55,353 nucleotides of DNA from JBCBTJ01 sp039818665 (GCA_039818665.1 JBCBTJ010000018.1:1-55353), one strand, 5' to 3'. Shown: positions 35,000-44,354, numbered from the stretch's first letter. Program-made: numbers and translations. Notes: a model not told the origin generated them from the sequence alone.

Positions 35000-35908
35000 T
35001 CAGCCAGCGCAGGAGGCGTCGTAGATGCAATCGATCGTATCGGCGAGCGTCGCGTCGAAGTCCGCATCGCTCTGGCCGGCCGACAGGCCTTCCGTGAGCG
35101 CGCGGGAGAAGCTGGCGATCACGCCGGTATTCTGGGCGAGCTTGTCGTTGGCCTCTTGGCGCGAGTAACCGCCGGATAGCGCCACGACACGCATCACGCG
35201 CGGATGATCGACCAGCGATTTGTATTGGTTCGGCTTGTTCGGGAGGGTGAGCTTCAGCATCACCTGCTTGTCGGCGGGCAGGGCGTCCAGCTGCTTGGTG
35301 ATCTCTGCGAGCAGCAGGTCTTCGGATTCGGCTTTGTCGGCGATGGAGATGGTCACTTCCGGCTCGATGATCGGGACAAGGCCGTGAGCCAGGATGCGCC
35401 GGCCGACCTCGAATTGCTGGGCGACGATTGCTGCGATCCCAGCGGGGTTCGCCGCGTCGATGACTGAGCGCATCTTTGTGCCGAAAACGCCTTTGGCGAC
35501 GGCGCGCTCGAGCAGCGCGTCGAGACCCGGCATCGGCTTCATGAGTTTGACGCCGTTCTCCGGCTCGGCGAGGCCCTTATCCACTTTCAGGAAGGGCGTC
35601 ACGCGGCGCTTTTCCCAGAGATATTGGGCCGCCGGCACGCCGTCGATGTCGCCGTCCATGGTGCGCTCGAAAAGAATGGCGCCGATCACCTTGCCGCCGG
35701 TGAAAGCGGGCGATTTCACAATGCGCGCGCGCATCTCGTGGATGAGGCCGAACATCTCTTCATCGTTGGCGTAGGCGCTTTCCTCGACGCCGTAGAGCTT
35801 CAAGGCCTTGGGGGTGGAGCCGCCCGATTGGTCGAGCGCTGCGATGAAGCCATCGCCGCTCGCCATTTGTCGGACCATGTCCGCGTTCGCCATCTCAATG
35901 ACCCCCAT
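35000..35908 (-). CDS. fda: Fructose-bisphosphate aldolase, class I
   Basis: 302 aa from the ATG at 35908 (AAGGAG seven bases upstream). It matches the compact bacterial class I aldolases known from Staphylococcus and others: FIAALDQSGGSTPKALKLYG, FLKVDKGLAEPENGV, FGTKMRSVIDAANP, PIIEPEVTIS, VMLKLTLP (Schiff-base Lys region) and VVALSGGYSRQEAN. It cleaves fructose-1,6-bisphosphate to triose phosphates by a Schiff-base, metal-independent route. It is 11 bp from the pgk stop, in the operon gap-cupin-pgk-fda. Confidence 0.95.
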   Translation of the reverse strand: MGVIEMANADMVRQMASGDGFIAALDQSGGSTPKALKLYGVEESAYANDEEMFGLIHEMRARIVKSPAFTGGKVIGAILFERTMDGDIDGVPAAQYLWEKRRVTPFLKVDKGLAEPENGVKLMKPMPGLDALLERAVAKGVFGTKMRSVIDAANPAGIAAIVAQQFEVGRRILAHGLVPIIEPEVTISIADKAESEDLLLAEITKQLDALPADKQVMLKLTLPNKPNQYKSLVDHPRVMRVVALSGGYSRQEANDKLAQNTGVIASFSRALTEGLSAGQSDADFDATLADTIDCIYDASCAG

Positions 35909-35919
35909 GGTGTCGCTCC

Positions 35920-37119
35920 TTAGCTCATCAACGCTTCCACGCCTGGCAGCGTTTTGCCCTCCATCCATTCAAGGAAGGCGCCGCCAGCCGTGGAGACAAA
36001 GGTGAAATCGTCCGCCACGCCCGCATGATTGAGCGCGGCGACCGTATCGCCACCCCCTGCGACCGCAGTCAACGCGCCGGATTTGGCCCGCGCCGCCGCC
36101 GCCCGTGCGGCTTGCACCGTCGCTTTATCGAACGGTTCCAGCTCGAACGCGCCGAGCGGTCCGTTCCAGACCAGCGTCTTCGCCGCGTCCATCGCGCTGG
36201 CGAGAATGGCGACGGTCTGTTCTCCTGCGTCGAGGATCATCTCATCGTCCGCGACCTCGTCGAGGCCGCACACCCGGTGGGGCGCGTTCGCGGCGAAGTC
36301 TTTCGCCACGATCAAGTCCCGCGGCAGCAGGATGTCGCATTTGCAGGCGCGCGCATTGCGTTCGATTTTGCGGGCGGTCTCCAATAGGTCGTGTTCACAG
36401 AGGGACTTGCCCACTGGATGGCCGCGCGCGGCGAGGAATGTGTTCGCCATGCCCCCGCCGATGGCGAGCGCGTCGACTTTCGCGACCAGGTTCATCAAGA
36501 GATCGATCTTGGACGAGACTTTCGCGCCGCCAACGACCGCCAGGACCGGCCTTTTCGGGGCGCCGAGCGCGGCGTTCAGCGCGTCGAGCTCACGCTCCAT
36601 GGACTTGCCGGCATAGGCCGGCAGCCGCCGCGCAAGGCCTTCGGTCGAGGCGTGCGCGCGATGGGCGGCCGAAAAGGCGTCATTGACGTAGAGATCGCCC
36701 AGGCTGGCCATATCGGCCGCCGTTTCGGGGTCGTTTTTCTCCTCGCCCGGCAGAAACCGAACATTCTCCAGCAGAATCACGTCGCCTGGCAGGCGGCTTT
36801 CGATCATCGCCCGGCATTTCGGACCGACGGTGCAATTGTCCGCGAAAACGACGGGGTCGCCCAAGACGTCTGAGAAGGCCGCCGCGACAGGCTTCAAGCT
36901 CATCTCCGGCACGACCTCGCCCTTCGGCCGGCCGAAATGGGCGAGCAAGGCCACTTTCGCGCCCTTCCCGCGCAAGGCGTTCACCGTATCCAGCGCGGCG
37001 CGCAGGCGCGTATCGTCCGTGACCGCGCCGCCCTCCATGGGCACGTTGAAATCAACCCGCACCAGCGCCGTCTTGCCGGATAGGTCGCCGGCCTCTTCGA
37101 TGCGCCTGAACTCCGGCAT
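35920..37119 (-). CDS. pgk: Phosphoglycerate kinase
   Basis: 399 aa. RVDFNVPMEGG near residue 21 and HFGRPKGE form the substrate side; VVGGAKVSSKIDLLMNLV and the C-terminal GGGDTVAALNHAG bind the nucleotide. It transfers phosphate between 1,3-bisphosphoglycerate and ADP in glycolysis and gluconeogenesis. The ATG overlaps the stop of the cupin gene by one base (TAATG), indicating coupling, and fda follows closely. Confidence 0.97.
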   Translation of the reverse strand: MPEFRRIEEAGDLSGKTALVRVDFNVPMEGGAVTDDTRLRAALDTVNALRGKGAKVALLAHFGRPKGEVVPEMSLKPVAAAFSDVLGDPVVFADNCTVGPKCRAMIESRLPGDVILLENVRFLPGEEKNDPETAADMASLGDLYVNDAFSAAHRAHASTEGLARRLPAYAGKSMERELDALNAALGAPKRPVLAVVGGAKVSSKIDLLMNLVAKVDALAIGGGMANTFLAARGHPVGKSLCEHDLLETARKIERNARACKCDILLPRDLIVAKDFAANAPHRVCGLDEVADDEMILDAGEQTVAILASAMDAAKTLVWNGPLGAFELEPFDKATVQAARAAAARAKSGALTAVAGGGDTVAALNHAGVADDFTFVSTAGGAFLEWMEGKTLPGVEALMS

Positions 37120-37445
37120 TACGCCTCGACCTCTTCATAGATCCGCGCGCCTTCCGAATGGGCGATGATCATCACCGCCTCCTCATCGCCAGGATTGCGG
37201 GTCTGATGCACCGCGCCTTTCGGCACGAAGACCGAGCCGCCGGCGGCGACCGGCGTCCAGGCCTCATCGACCTTTTCTTCGATCCGGCCGGCGAGGACGT
37301 AGATCGCTTCGGTGCAATTCGGATGGCGATGCGCGGGGCTGGTCTGACCCGGCGAAACTGTCATTCTCGCCAAAGACAGGCCGGCATTGTCGACGATCGC
37401 ATCGTCAACCAGCCAGTCCATGCTTCCCCAGGGCTCTGTCGTCAT
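37119..37445 (-). CDS. Small cupin-domain protein inside the glycolysis operon
   Basis: 108 aa single cupin barrel. Motif 1 is HRHPNCTEAIYVLAGRIEEK, with His-x-His and a Glu metal ligand, and motif 2 is VFVPKGAVHQTRNPGDEEAV with the third His. Such proteins can be metal-dependent isomerases, dioxygenases or sugar-phosphate binders. It lies between gap and pgk and overlaps pgk by one base, so a role linked to central carbon metabolism is plausible, but nothing proves it. Confidence 0.82.
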   Translation of the reverse strand: MTTEPWGSMDWLVDDAIVDNAGLSLARMTVSPGQTSPAHRHPNCTEAIYVLAGRIEEKVDEAWTPVAAGGSVFVPKGAVHQTRNPGDEEAVMIIAHSEGARIYEEVEA

Positions 37446-37467
37446 CGGACCGTTCCCCGCCGACCTT

Positions 37468-38475
37468 TTATATGTGTTTCGCCAACTCCACGGCCGTGTC
37501 GCTCATACGCGTCGCGAAGCCCCATTCATTATCATACCAGGACAGTACGCGGACCAGCGTGCCGTCAGTGACCGTTGTCTGGTCCAACGCGAACGTCGAC
37601 GAGGCCGGATTGTGGTTGAAGTCCGCTGAAACGAGCGGGGCGTCGACATAAGCGAGAACGCCCTTCATCGAACCGTCGGCGGCGTCTTTGACGGCCTGAT
37701 TGATCTCTTCGGCCGTCGTCGCTTTGGCCGCGTCGAAGACCAGATCGACCATTGAGACGTTCGGCGTCGGCACGCGAACGGCGCTGCCGTCGAGCTTGCC
37801 GGCGAGCTCCGGGAGAACGAGGCCGACCGCTTTGGCCGCGCCGGTCGAGGTCGGGATCATGGAGTGGGCCGCCGCGCGGGCGCGGTAGAGGTCCTTGTGC
37901 ATCCGATCCAAAGTCGGTTGGTCGCCCGTATAAGCGTGGATCGTCGTCATATAACCGCGCTTGATGCCGATTGAGTCGTTGAGGACCTTGGCCACCGGCG
38001 CCAGGCAATTGGTGGTGCAGGACGCATTGGAGACGACGAGATCGTCGCCGGTCAGCGTCTTGTGGTTCACGCCGTAGACGATGGTCTTGTCCGCGCCTTT
38101 GGCCGGCGCGGAGACGAGGACGCGCTTGGCGCCGGCGTCGAGATGGGCGGCGGCCTTGTCTTTGTCGGTGAAGATGCCGGTGCATTCCATGGCGATGTCG
38201 ACGTCGAGCTCGCGCCAGGGCAACTCCTTCGGATCGCGCACCGCCGTGCAGAGAAAGCTCTGCTTGCCGGCCGTGATCTTGTCGCCGTCGACTTTCACCT
38301 CGACGGGGAGTTTTCCGTGCACGGAATCGTATTGCAGCAGGTGGGCGTTGGTTTCGACCGGACCCAGGTCATTGATCGCCACGACGTCCACATCGTCCCG
38401 CTCATGCTCGATGATCGAGCGCAGAACGAGGCGGCCAATACGGCCGAATCCATTAATGGCGACGCGAACGGCCAT
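37468..38475 (-). CDS. gap: Glyceraldehyde-3-phosphate dehydrogenase
   Basis: 335 aa. NGFGRIGRLVLRS is the NAD-binding loop, SNASCTTNCLAPV carries the catalytic Cys near residue 150, and HAYTGDQPTLD, MIPTSTGAAKAVGLVLPEL and the final SWYDNEWGFATRMSD are canonical. It oxidises glyceraldehyde-3-phosphate to 1,3-bisphosphoglycerate with NAD. GGAGA precedes the ATG. It is upstream of the cupin, pgk and fda genes; the 214-bp gap before it is shared with a plus-strand hypothetical gene and separates it from tkt. Confidence 0.97.
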   Translation of the reverse strand: MAVRVAINGFGRIGRLVLRSIIEHERDDVDVVAINDLGPVETNAHLLQYDSVHGKLPVEVKVDGDKITAGKQSFLCTAVRDPKELPWRELDVDIAMECTGIFTDKDKAAAHLDAGAKRVLVSAPAKGADKTIVYGVNHKTLTGDDLVVSNASCTTNCLAPVAKVLNDSIGIKRGYMTTIHAYTGDQPTLDRMHKDLYRARAAAHSMIPTSTGAAKAVGLVLPELAGKLDGSAVRVPTPNVSMVDLVFDAAKATTAEEINQAVKDAADGSMKGVLAYVDAPLVSADFNHNPASSTFALDQTTVTDGTLVRVLSWYDNEWGFATRMSDTAVELAKHI

Positions 38476-38689
38476 GGGGCGGGTCTCCTTGTTTTCGCTG
38501 TGCGGGCCCTATGCAAGGCCCTTGCCGGGTTTGGCGGCGGTTTAGACCTGCGCCGCGCCGGCGTCCACCCGCTCGCCTGCGAAGGCCGGGGGTTAACGCC
38601 GCCGCGCCAATATTCATCGTCGATTTCAGCGTATTTTCGGCCTCTGGCGCTAGGCTCCCGGCATCTGGGACCTGAAAAAGGTTGGGACG

Positions 38690-39097
38690 ATGAAAGCACT
38701 AATCGCGCTCGCCGCGATCGCCGGAATTGGCGGCGGCGGATATCTCTACTCGCAAACCTACGGCTTCGATTACGCCAACGCGTCGCCCGACGCGCGCAAG
38801 GCGTATCTCGAGCGTCAAATCGGCTGGCAGGAGGGCACGTTCAAGCCGAACTACCTGTCGCGCTTCACCAGCGCGCGGGCTTCGAGCCGCGGGCTGACCT
38901 TCACCTACAACACGGGGATGGGTTCAGTGACCTGCGGTCACAAAGTCAACTGCCTCGAAAAGTTCTGCACCCGTTACTCCATGACCTCGCTGGCGAAGAA
39001 CGAAATCACGGTGAACGTGGTGATGACGGACAATAATGGCCGTCAGATCGGCCAAGAGTCGGTTTCGCCGCGGATCTGCAAGCGGTTCGACCGATAG
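38690..39097 (+). CDS. Hypothetical exported or membrane-anchored protein
   Basis: 135 aa not recognised. The first 17 residues (ALIALAAIAGIGGGGYLYS) form a signal anchor. The rest is soluble, with four Cys (CGHKVNCLEKFC and a late ICKRF), suggesting a disulfide-bonded periplasmic domain, and a beta-rich pattern GLTFTYNTGMGSVTC. It is the only plus-strand gene within the tkt-to-fda cluster, seven bp from the convergent tkt stop. The upstream gap has the AT-rich word CCAATATTCATCG that may belong to its promoter. Confidence 0.6.
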   Translation: MKALIALAAIAGIGGGGYLYSQTYGFDYANASPDARKAYLERQIGWQEGTFKPNYLSRFTSARASSRGLTFTYNTGMGSVTCGHKVNCLEKFCTRYSMTSLAKNEITVNVVMTDNNGRQIGQESVSPRICKRFDR

Positions 39098-39104
39098 CGT
39101 TTGC

Positions 39105-41078
39105 TTAGCCGAGGCGCGTCAGCGTCTCGGCGACGACGGCGTCAGGCGTGATGCCGAAGTGTTGGTAGAGGTCCTTGTAAGGCGCGCTGGCGCCGAAAGA
39201 GGACATGCCGACAAAGCCGCCGTCCGGCCCGATCCAACGGTCCCAACCGAAGCGCACGCCCGCTTCGACCGCGATCTTCGGTAGATCGCCGCCAAGCACC
39301 TCGGCCCGCGTCGTCGCGGTCTGCTGCTCGAACAATTCGAAACACGGCATCGACACGACGCGGGCCCCAACGCCCCGCTCCGCGAGCTTGGCTTGGGCGG
39401 AGAGCGCGATCTCAACCTCCGATCCGGTCGCGATCAAAACGGCGCGCTCCTCGCCTTCGGCGGGCGACAGGACATAACCGCCCGCCGCGCAGAGATTGTC
39501 GTCGACAGGAGTCTTGCGAGCAGACGCCACCTTTTGGCGGGTGAGCGCAATCAGCGACGGCCCGTCGCTTCGCCTGAGCGCCAGCTCCCAACACTCGGCC
39601 GCCTCAACGCCGTCGCAGGGGCGGAACACGTGCAGTTTCGGCATGGCGCGCAGGCTGGCCAAGTGCTCGACGGGCTGGTGCGTCGGGCCGTCCTCGCCGA
39701 GGCCGATGGAATCGTGGGTCATGACGTGGATGACCCGTTCGCCCATCAACGCGCCGAGCCGGATCGCCGCGCGCGAATAGTCGGCGAACACGAGGAACGT
39801 ACCGGAATACGGAATGATCCCGCCATGCAGCGCCATGCCGTTCATGGCGGCGGCCATGCCGTGTTCGCGAACACCGTAGTGAATGTAGCGCCCGCGCCAA
39901 TTGTCGGGCGTCATCGGCGCAGTGTGGCTAGTCTTGGTGTTGTTGGAGCCCGACAAATCCGCCGATCCGCCAATCATCTCGGGTATGGCGGCGGTTAACG
40001 CCTCGAGCGCCGCGCCAGACCATTTGCGGGTCGCATCGTCCTTGCCGCCCTCGACGACGGACTTTTTGTGGTCGCGGACAATGTCGGCGAGATTGGCCGG
40101 AAGCTCACCGGCGATCGCGGCGTTGAATTCAGCCCGAGCGGCCGAGCCCGAAAGACGCGCGTTCCAAGCCTCGCGATCCGCCACGCCGCGTCCGCCGGCC
40201 TCGCGCCAAGCGGCTTCGATGTCGGACGGCGCCTCGAACGGCGGCTGCGGCCAGCCGATATTCTCCCGGATTCCGGCGATCTCGTCTGCGCCGTAAGGCC
40301 CGCCATGGGCCGGCCCGGTGCCCGCGAGCGTCGGCGCCCCGTAGCCGATAATCGTCTTGCACGCAATGAGGCTCGGCCGGTCGCTCGTCTGCGCGCGCTT
40401 CAGCGCCGCTGCGACCGCGTCCGGATCGTGGCCGTCGACGCGCTCGACGGCCCAGCCGGAGGCTTCAAAGCGCTTCAGCTGATCGGTGGAGTCGGCGAGC
40501 TCGGTCCCGCCGTCGATCGTCACGGCGTTGTCGTCGAAGAGGACGATCAGGCGCGACAGTTTGAGATGCCCGGCGAGCGTGATCGCCTCTTGGCTAACGC
40601 CCTCCATAAGGCAGCCATCGCCCGCGATCACATAGGTCTTGTGGTCGACCAACTCGTCGCCGAAGCGAGCGTTGAGATGGCGCTCCGCGATCGCCATGCC
40701 GACCGCGGTGGCGATGCCCTGCCCCAGAGGGCCGGTGGTCGTCTCGACGCCAGGCGTGACGAAGTTTTCCGGGTGCCCCGGCGTCGACGCCCCGAGCTGG
40801 CGGAAATTGCGGATGTCGTCGCGGCTGACGCTGCCATAGCCCGTCAGGTGGAGCAGCGCATAGATCAGCATCGACCCGTGCCCGGCCGACAAAACAAACC
40901 GATCGCGATCCGGCCAATCGGGCGCGGAAGGATCGAATTTCAGAAACTGCGTGAAAAGGACGGTCGCCGCATCCGCCATGCCCAGCGGCAGTCCGACATG
41001 GCCTGATTTCGCCTGTTCGACCGCGTCCATCGACAGCGCCCGGACGGCGTTCGCCATGTCTTTGTTGGTAGCGGCCAT
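39105..41078 (-). CDS. tkt: Transketolase
   Basis: 657 aa, full length. The N-terminal domain has QAKSGHVGLPLGMAD, HGSMLIYALLHL and the TPP-binding GDGCLMEGVSQE; the middle domain has HYGVREHGMAAAMNGMALHG and THDSIGLGEDGPTHQPVEHL; and the C-terminal domain ends AVVAETLTRLG. It moves two-carbon units between sugar phosphates with thiamine diphosphate. It is divergent from the DUF4164-zapA genes over about 96 bp, an arrangement common in alphaproteobacteria. Confidence 0.97.
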   Translation of the reverse strand: MAATNKDMANAVRALSMDAVEQAKSGHVGLPLGMADAATVLFTQFLKFDPSAPDWPDRDRFVLSAGHGSMLIYALLHLTGYGSVSRDDIRNFRQLGASTPGHPENFVTPGVETTTGPLGQGIATAVGMAIAERHLNARFGDELVDHKTYVIAGDGCLMEGVSQEAITLAGHLKLSRLIVLFDDNAVTIDGGTELADSTDQLKRFEASGWAVERVDGHDPDAVAAALKRAQTSDRPSLIACKTIIGYGAPTLAGTGPAHGGPYGADEIAGIRENIGWPQPPFEAPSDIEAAWREAGGRGVADREAWNARLSGSAARAEFNAAIAGELPANLADIVRDHKKSVVEGGKDDATRKWSGAALEALTAAIPEMIGGSADLSGSNNTKTSHTAPMTPDNWRGRYIHYGVREHGMAAAMNGMALHGGIIPYSGTFLVFADYSRAAIRLGALMGERVIHVMTHDSIGLGEDGPTHQPVEHLASLRAMPKLHVFRPCDGVEAAECWELALRRSDGPSLIALTRQKVASARKTPVDDNLCAAGGYVLSPAEGEERAVLIATGSEVEIALSAQAKLAERGVGARVVSMPCFELFEQQTATTRAEVLGGDLPKIAVEAGVRFGWDRWIGPDGGFVGMSSFGASAPYKDLYQHFGITPDAVVAETLTRLG

Positions 41079-41174
41079 GGTGTGATTCTCTCGCCCTTTG
41101 TTCCGCGATGGCGCGCAGCGCGGGCGGCGTCAACATGCTTGGCGGAATCCGGCCGCGCGGGTAATCGTGTGGGG

Positions 41175-41444
41175 ATGAGTACGATTGACGCTTCAATCGA
41201 AGACCTGGACGCCGCGCTCGCTCGCTTGGAGGGGGTGTTGGACGGCGTCCTGGAGAAGGCTGGACAGCCCGGCGCGCTGCGCCGCGAGGTCGATGCGTTG
41301 GTCAAAGACCGCGCCTCACTCGCTGAAGAGCTCGACGCGGCCTTGGCGCGGGAACAAGAACTACAAGTGCTTGCGGACGAAGCCTCAGAAGCGCTCGGCG
41401 CGGCGATTGCAGAAGTGCGCTCGGTCCTAGGCCGGGAGGAGTAG
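41175..41444 (+). CDS. DUF4164-like coiled-coil protein
   Basis: 89 aa, starting at the ATG at 41175 (GTGGGG upstream, weak). It is almost wholly predicted coiled coil: SIEDLDAALARLEGVLDGVL, then ALRREVDALVKDRASLAEEL and EQELQVLADEASEALG. Proteins of this kind sit directly upstream of zapA in many alphaproteobacteria (DUF4164), where a cell-division link is suspected. It ends two bp before zapA. Function is inferred from position. Confidence 0.7.
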   Translation: MSTIDASIEDLDAALARLEGVLDGVLEKAGQPGALRREVDALVKDRASLAEELDAALAREQELQVLADEASEALGAAIAEVRSVLGREE

Positions 41445-41446
41445 AC

Positions 41447-41752
41447 TTGGCGAAAGCCGACATCACCGTGAATGGCCGGCGGTATTCCATCGCATGCGCC
41501 CCCGGCCGCGAAGAACGGCTTACGCAACTCGCAACGCAACTGGACGCGCAGATCAAAAACATCGCGTCCGCCGTCGGCGATATCGGCGAAGAGCGCTTGT
41601 TATTGATCGCCTCGCTGGCGCTGCTCGACGATTTAGACATGGCGCGGCGAAACAGCGCCTCGCCCGTCGACGAGCAACGGGCAGCCGCCGCGCTCGCCCA
41701 AGCCGCCCAACGCATTCAAGCGATCGCGGCCCGGATCGAAGAGGCGACATGA
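41447..41752 (+). CDS. zapA: Cell division protein ZapA
   Basis: 101 aa. A globular N-terminal part with ADITVNGRRYSIACAPGREE and RLTQLATQLDAQI, followed by a long coiled coil, matches ZapA, which tethers and bundles FtsZ filaments at midcell. The start is a TTG at 41447 preceded by GGGAGGAG; the first in-frame ATG comes far too late. It overlaps the next gene by ATGA. The 6S RNA often found after zapA in related bacteria is not apparent here. Confidence 0.88.
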   Translation: MAKADITVNGRRYSIACAPGREERLTQLATQLDAQIKNIASAVGDIGEERLLLIASLALLDDLDMARRNSASPVDEQRAAAALAQAAQRIQAIAARIEEAT

Positions 41753-42015
41753 GAAACGAAGACAATCCGCAACCCTTCCTCGTCGCCTTTCCGGCCGAGG
41801 ACGGAGGCCAGCAAGTGCTGCTCGACCCGGGCTTTTTCAAGGGCTTGGACGAAGTGGGCTTGTTCCTCGCCGACATCGCCCGCCACTTCGCCCGCGCCTT
41901 CGTTCAGTCCGGCCGCGCCCGGGACATGGAGGACGCGCTCGAACAGGTCCGCGAGTATTTCGACATGGAGATGGACGAGCCGACCGACGAGGGCGAAGGC
42001 GGCGTCGTCAGCTGA
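41749..42015 (+). CDS. DUF5076-like protein
   Basis: 88 aa, starting with ATGA overlapping the zapA stop. The pattern QQVLLDPGFFKGLDEVGLFL and ADIARHFARAFVQSGR, then an acidic end MEMDEPTDEGEG, resembles DUF5076 proteins, which are small, cytosolic and of unknown function. Three-gene coupling with the DUF4164-like gene and zapA suggests one transcript. It is convergent with creD, 21 bp away. Confidence 0.68.
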   Translation: MRNEDNPQPFLVAFPAEDGGQQVLLDPGFFKGLDEVGLFLADIARHFARAFVQSGRARDMEDALEQVREYFDMEMDEPTDEGEGGVVS

Positions 42016-42036
42016 CGCCGCCTCGCGCCGTTGGTA

Positions 42037-43431
42037 TCAGCGCGGCGCCGCGCCGCCATACCACTCCACATTTCGCGTCATCCACATGGTGAGCGCGATG
42101 GCCGCGAAACTGGCGAAGGCGCCCGCGAGCAAGGCATGGTCTTCGGCCCGCATCAGCACATACATCAGCGCATAGATGCCCGAGAGAATGCCGAAGGCGC
42201 GCAATCCGTACGCGGCGGATCGGAACACCGAGGCGGCATAGGCCGCCGTCAGCAGGATCGTCATGCCCGCCGCGACGCCGAAGGCGATGTCGAAGCCCAG
42301 CCGCTCCGACACGGCCAATAGCAGCAGATAGAAAATCGATTGGGCGAGCCCCACCAACACGTATTGCGCTGGGTGGGCGCGGGCCCCGCTGGTCACCTCG
42401 AAGAGGAAGTACGCCAGAAATACAAAGCCGATAAACATGACGGCGTATTTCAGCGCGCGCTGCACACTTTGGTATGGGCTCGCCTGATTGATGAAGCGCA
42501 CCGCCATGTCGCGATTGTCCCAATTTGTGACGTCGTGCAGCGATAAGCGCGCGCCGGCGCCGGGGATCCCGCGGGCAAGATAAGGCACCCGCCAGGAGGC
42601 CTCGAACCCGTCCTCGCCGCCCGCTGTATGCGCTTCGGGCAGCACGCCGCCCGTAAAGCTCGGATCCGGCCAGTCGCTGCGCATCTTGAGCGTCGTGTCC
42701 TTTGCGAAGGGCCCGACGGCGAATCGGTCAGCGCCCGTAAAGCGCAGCGCCGCGGTGACGCGCAGCGGGGTCTCCAGCGTTTCGAGATCGGGCACGGCGC
42801 CGCCCGCCAGCGTCACACCCGACTGCGGCGTCGCCGCATAGGAGGACCCATCGCTCCACGGCGCGGGCGCCGGCTCAATCGCCACCGCACGTCCGTTCGC
42901 GGTGACCCGGAACGCGTCTTTCACGCCTCGACTGTCGCTGATGCCGAGATAGAGTCGCGCATCGGCCCAGAAGGCCGTGGCGTCGCGCGGCACGGCGTTT
43001 CGCAAGGCCGCGGGATCAAACACCGCCTCTAGCTCCAGCTCCGCGTCGAAGACCGGCACGGTGTAGAGGCCGCGGCGGCGCGGTTCGACGGCGACGTCCG
43101 CAGACGCGGTTCCCGTCTCAGCGTAGGCGATGGCGAAACCGTATTCGACGGCGTCCGGCTTTTTCGGATCCGGCGTGCGCGACCAAGGCGCCGCCAGAAC
43201 GGGTCCAAGCACGCTCTGCGCGCCGCCGAAGCGTTGGCTGACATCGATGATGGCGGCCTGTTCGCGGGTCGAACGCTCGTAGACGACGCCGTAGACGAAG
43301 AGGGCTGGGATCGCCATCAACAGCGCCAGCGCGCAAACGAGGATGAGTTTCAGGCCCGCCGACCGCTGGGGCACGAGCGCGGCGAGGCCGGCGCCCGGAC
43401 CGCGGCCCGGCGGGGATGCAATCTCCGACAT
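42037..43431 (-). CDS. creD: Inner-membrane protein CreD
   Basis: 464 aa. One N-terminal membrane helix (LKLILVCALALLMAIPALFV) is followed by a large periplasmic domain with IDVSQRFGGAQSVLGPVLAAP, then about six C-terminal helices beginning at ALKYAVMFIGFVFLAYFLFE, including VLVGLAQSIFYLLLLAVSE. This is the full CreD/Cet inner-membrane layout. In enterobacteria creD is under the CreBC two-component system and tied to colicin tolerance; no creBC is present here. Function in alphaproteobacteria is unclear. Confidence 0.9.
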   Translation of the reverse strand: MSEIASPPGRGPGAGLAALVPQRSAGLKLILVCALALLMAIPALFVYGVVYERSTREQAAIIDVSQRFGGAQSVLGPVLAAPWSRTPDPKKPDAVEYGFAIAYAETGTASADVAVEPRRRGLYTVPVFDAELELEAVFDPAALRNAVPRDATAFWADARLYLGISDSRGVKDAFRVTANGRAVAIEPAPAPWSDGSSYAATPQSGVTLAGGAVPDLETLETPLRVTAALRFTGADRFAVGPFAKDTTLKMRSDWPDPSFTGGVLPEAHTAGGEDGFEASWRVPYLARGIPGAGARLSLHDVTNWDNRDMAVRFINQASPYQSVQRALKYAVMFIGFVFLAYFLFEVTSGARAHPAQYVLVGLAQSIFYLLLLAVSERLGFDIAFGVAAGMTILLTAAYAASVFRSAAYGLRAFGILSGIYALMYVLMRAEDHALLAGAFASFAAIALTMWMTRNVEWYGGAAPR

Positions 43432-43523
43432 GGGAGGGCTCCAAACTAGATATTGCGGAGCTTTCCCGTCTGACGCGCCGATCTGTCGGCGCTAAGGCCG
43501 GGCTTGGGCGGCCATGTGGAGAA

Positions 43524-44333
43524 TTACGGCGTGTTCATGTTGATCGAGATCGGCGCATGGTCGGACGGCTTGTGTCCGCCGCGCCAGGCGAGGTGGATGC
43601 GATAGCTGTCCAGGTCCGCCAAAGGCCGCGAGGCGTCGTCGGCCCAGATATGATCGAGGCGACGGCCGCGATTGGAAGCGGCCCAGTCTTTCGACCGATA
43701 GCTCCACCAGCTGTAGAGCCGCTGATCCTCCGGCACCGCCATTCGGGCGAGATCGTGGAAGCCGGCGCTATCGCGGGCCGACTCCAAACCTTCCGTTTCG
43801 ACAGGGGTGTGCGAGACGATTTTTAGAAGCTGCTTGTGCGACCAGACATCATTGGGATGCGGCGCGATGTTGAGGTCGCCGACCAAGATCTTCGGCGCGC
43901 CGACGCCTCTGCTCGCCGTGTAGGCCCCGCCAAGCCGCTCCACGAAATCGAGCTTGTGCGCGAATTTCGGGTTCTCATCGGGATCAGGAATGTCCCCGCC
44001 CGCCGGCAAATAGATGTTGTGGACCTCAAAGCCGCCCACGCGCACGGCGACGACGCGGGCGTGGCCTTCGCGACACAGATCCGGCGCCTCGACCGCCTCC
44101 AGCGGCAAGCGCGAGGCTATGGCGACGCCATGATGCCCCCCACCCTGCCCGCGGACGGCGAGATGCGGGAGGCCAGCCGCCTCGAAAGCCGCGGACGGGA
44201 ACTCATCGTCCCGACATTTCGTCTCTTGAAGGCAGACAATGTCTGGTTTTTCCGCCTCGACAAAGGCGGCGACATTCGGCGCGCGCAGGCGGACGGAGTT
44301 GATGTTCCAGGTGACGATTTTGAGCGAAGCCAT
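43524..44333 (-). CDS. xth: Exodeoxyribonuclease III
   Basis: 269 aa in the endonuclease/exonuclease/phosphatase fold. Motifs are KIVTWNINSVRLR, VCLQETKC (metal-binding Glu), HNIYLPAGG, ILVGDLNIAPHPNDVW, GRRLDHIWAD and PSDHAPISI with the terminal Asp-His. It acts as an apurinic/apyrimidinic endonuclease and 3'-phosphodiesterase in base-excision repair. The upstream 243 bp do not contain an obvious strong promoter for it but do hold the small-RNA candidate. The gene is often found near a LolA-family gene in this group, as here. Confidence 0.95.
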   Translation of the reverse strand: MASLKIVTWNINSVRLRAPNVAAFVEAEKPDIVCLQETKCRDDEFPSAAFEAAGLPHLAVRGQGGGHHGVAIASRLPLEAVEAPDLCREGHARVVAVRVGGFEVHNIYLPAGGDIPDPDENPKFAHKLDFVERLGGAYTASRGVGAPKILVGDLNIAPHPNDVWSHKQLLKIVSHTPVETEGLESARDSAGFHDLARMAVPEDQRLYSWWSYRSKDWAASNRGRRLDHIWADDASRPLADLDSYRIHLAWRGGHKPSDHAPISINMNTP

Positions 44334-44354
44334 GGGTCGGGCTTAGCGCCGCCC

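Noticed and set aside
38062..39036. Plus-strand open frame opposite gap
   Set aside because: Antisense shadow of GAPDH and of the upstream gap; no family features.
41753..42036. 6S RNA after zapA
   Set aside because: The space is filled by the DUF5076-like gene and a 21-bp gap; no 6S-like fold is possible there.
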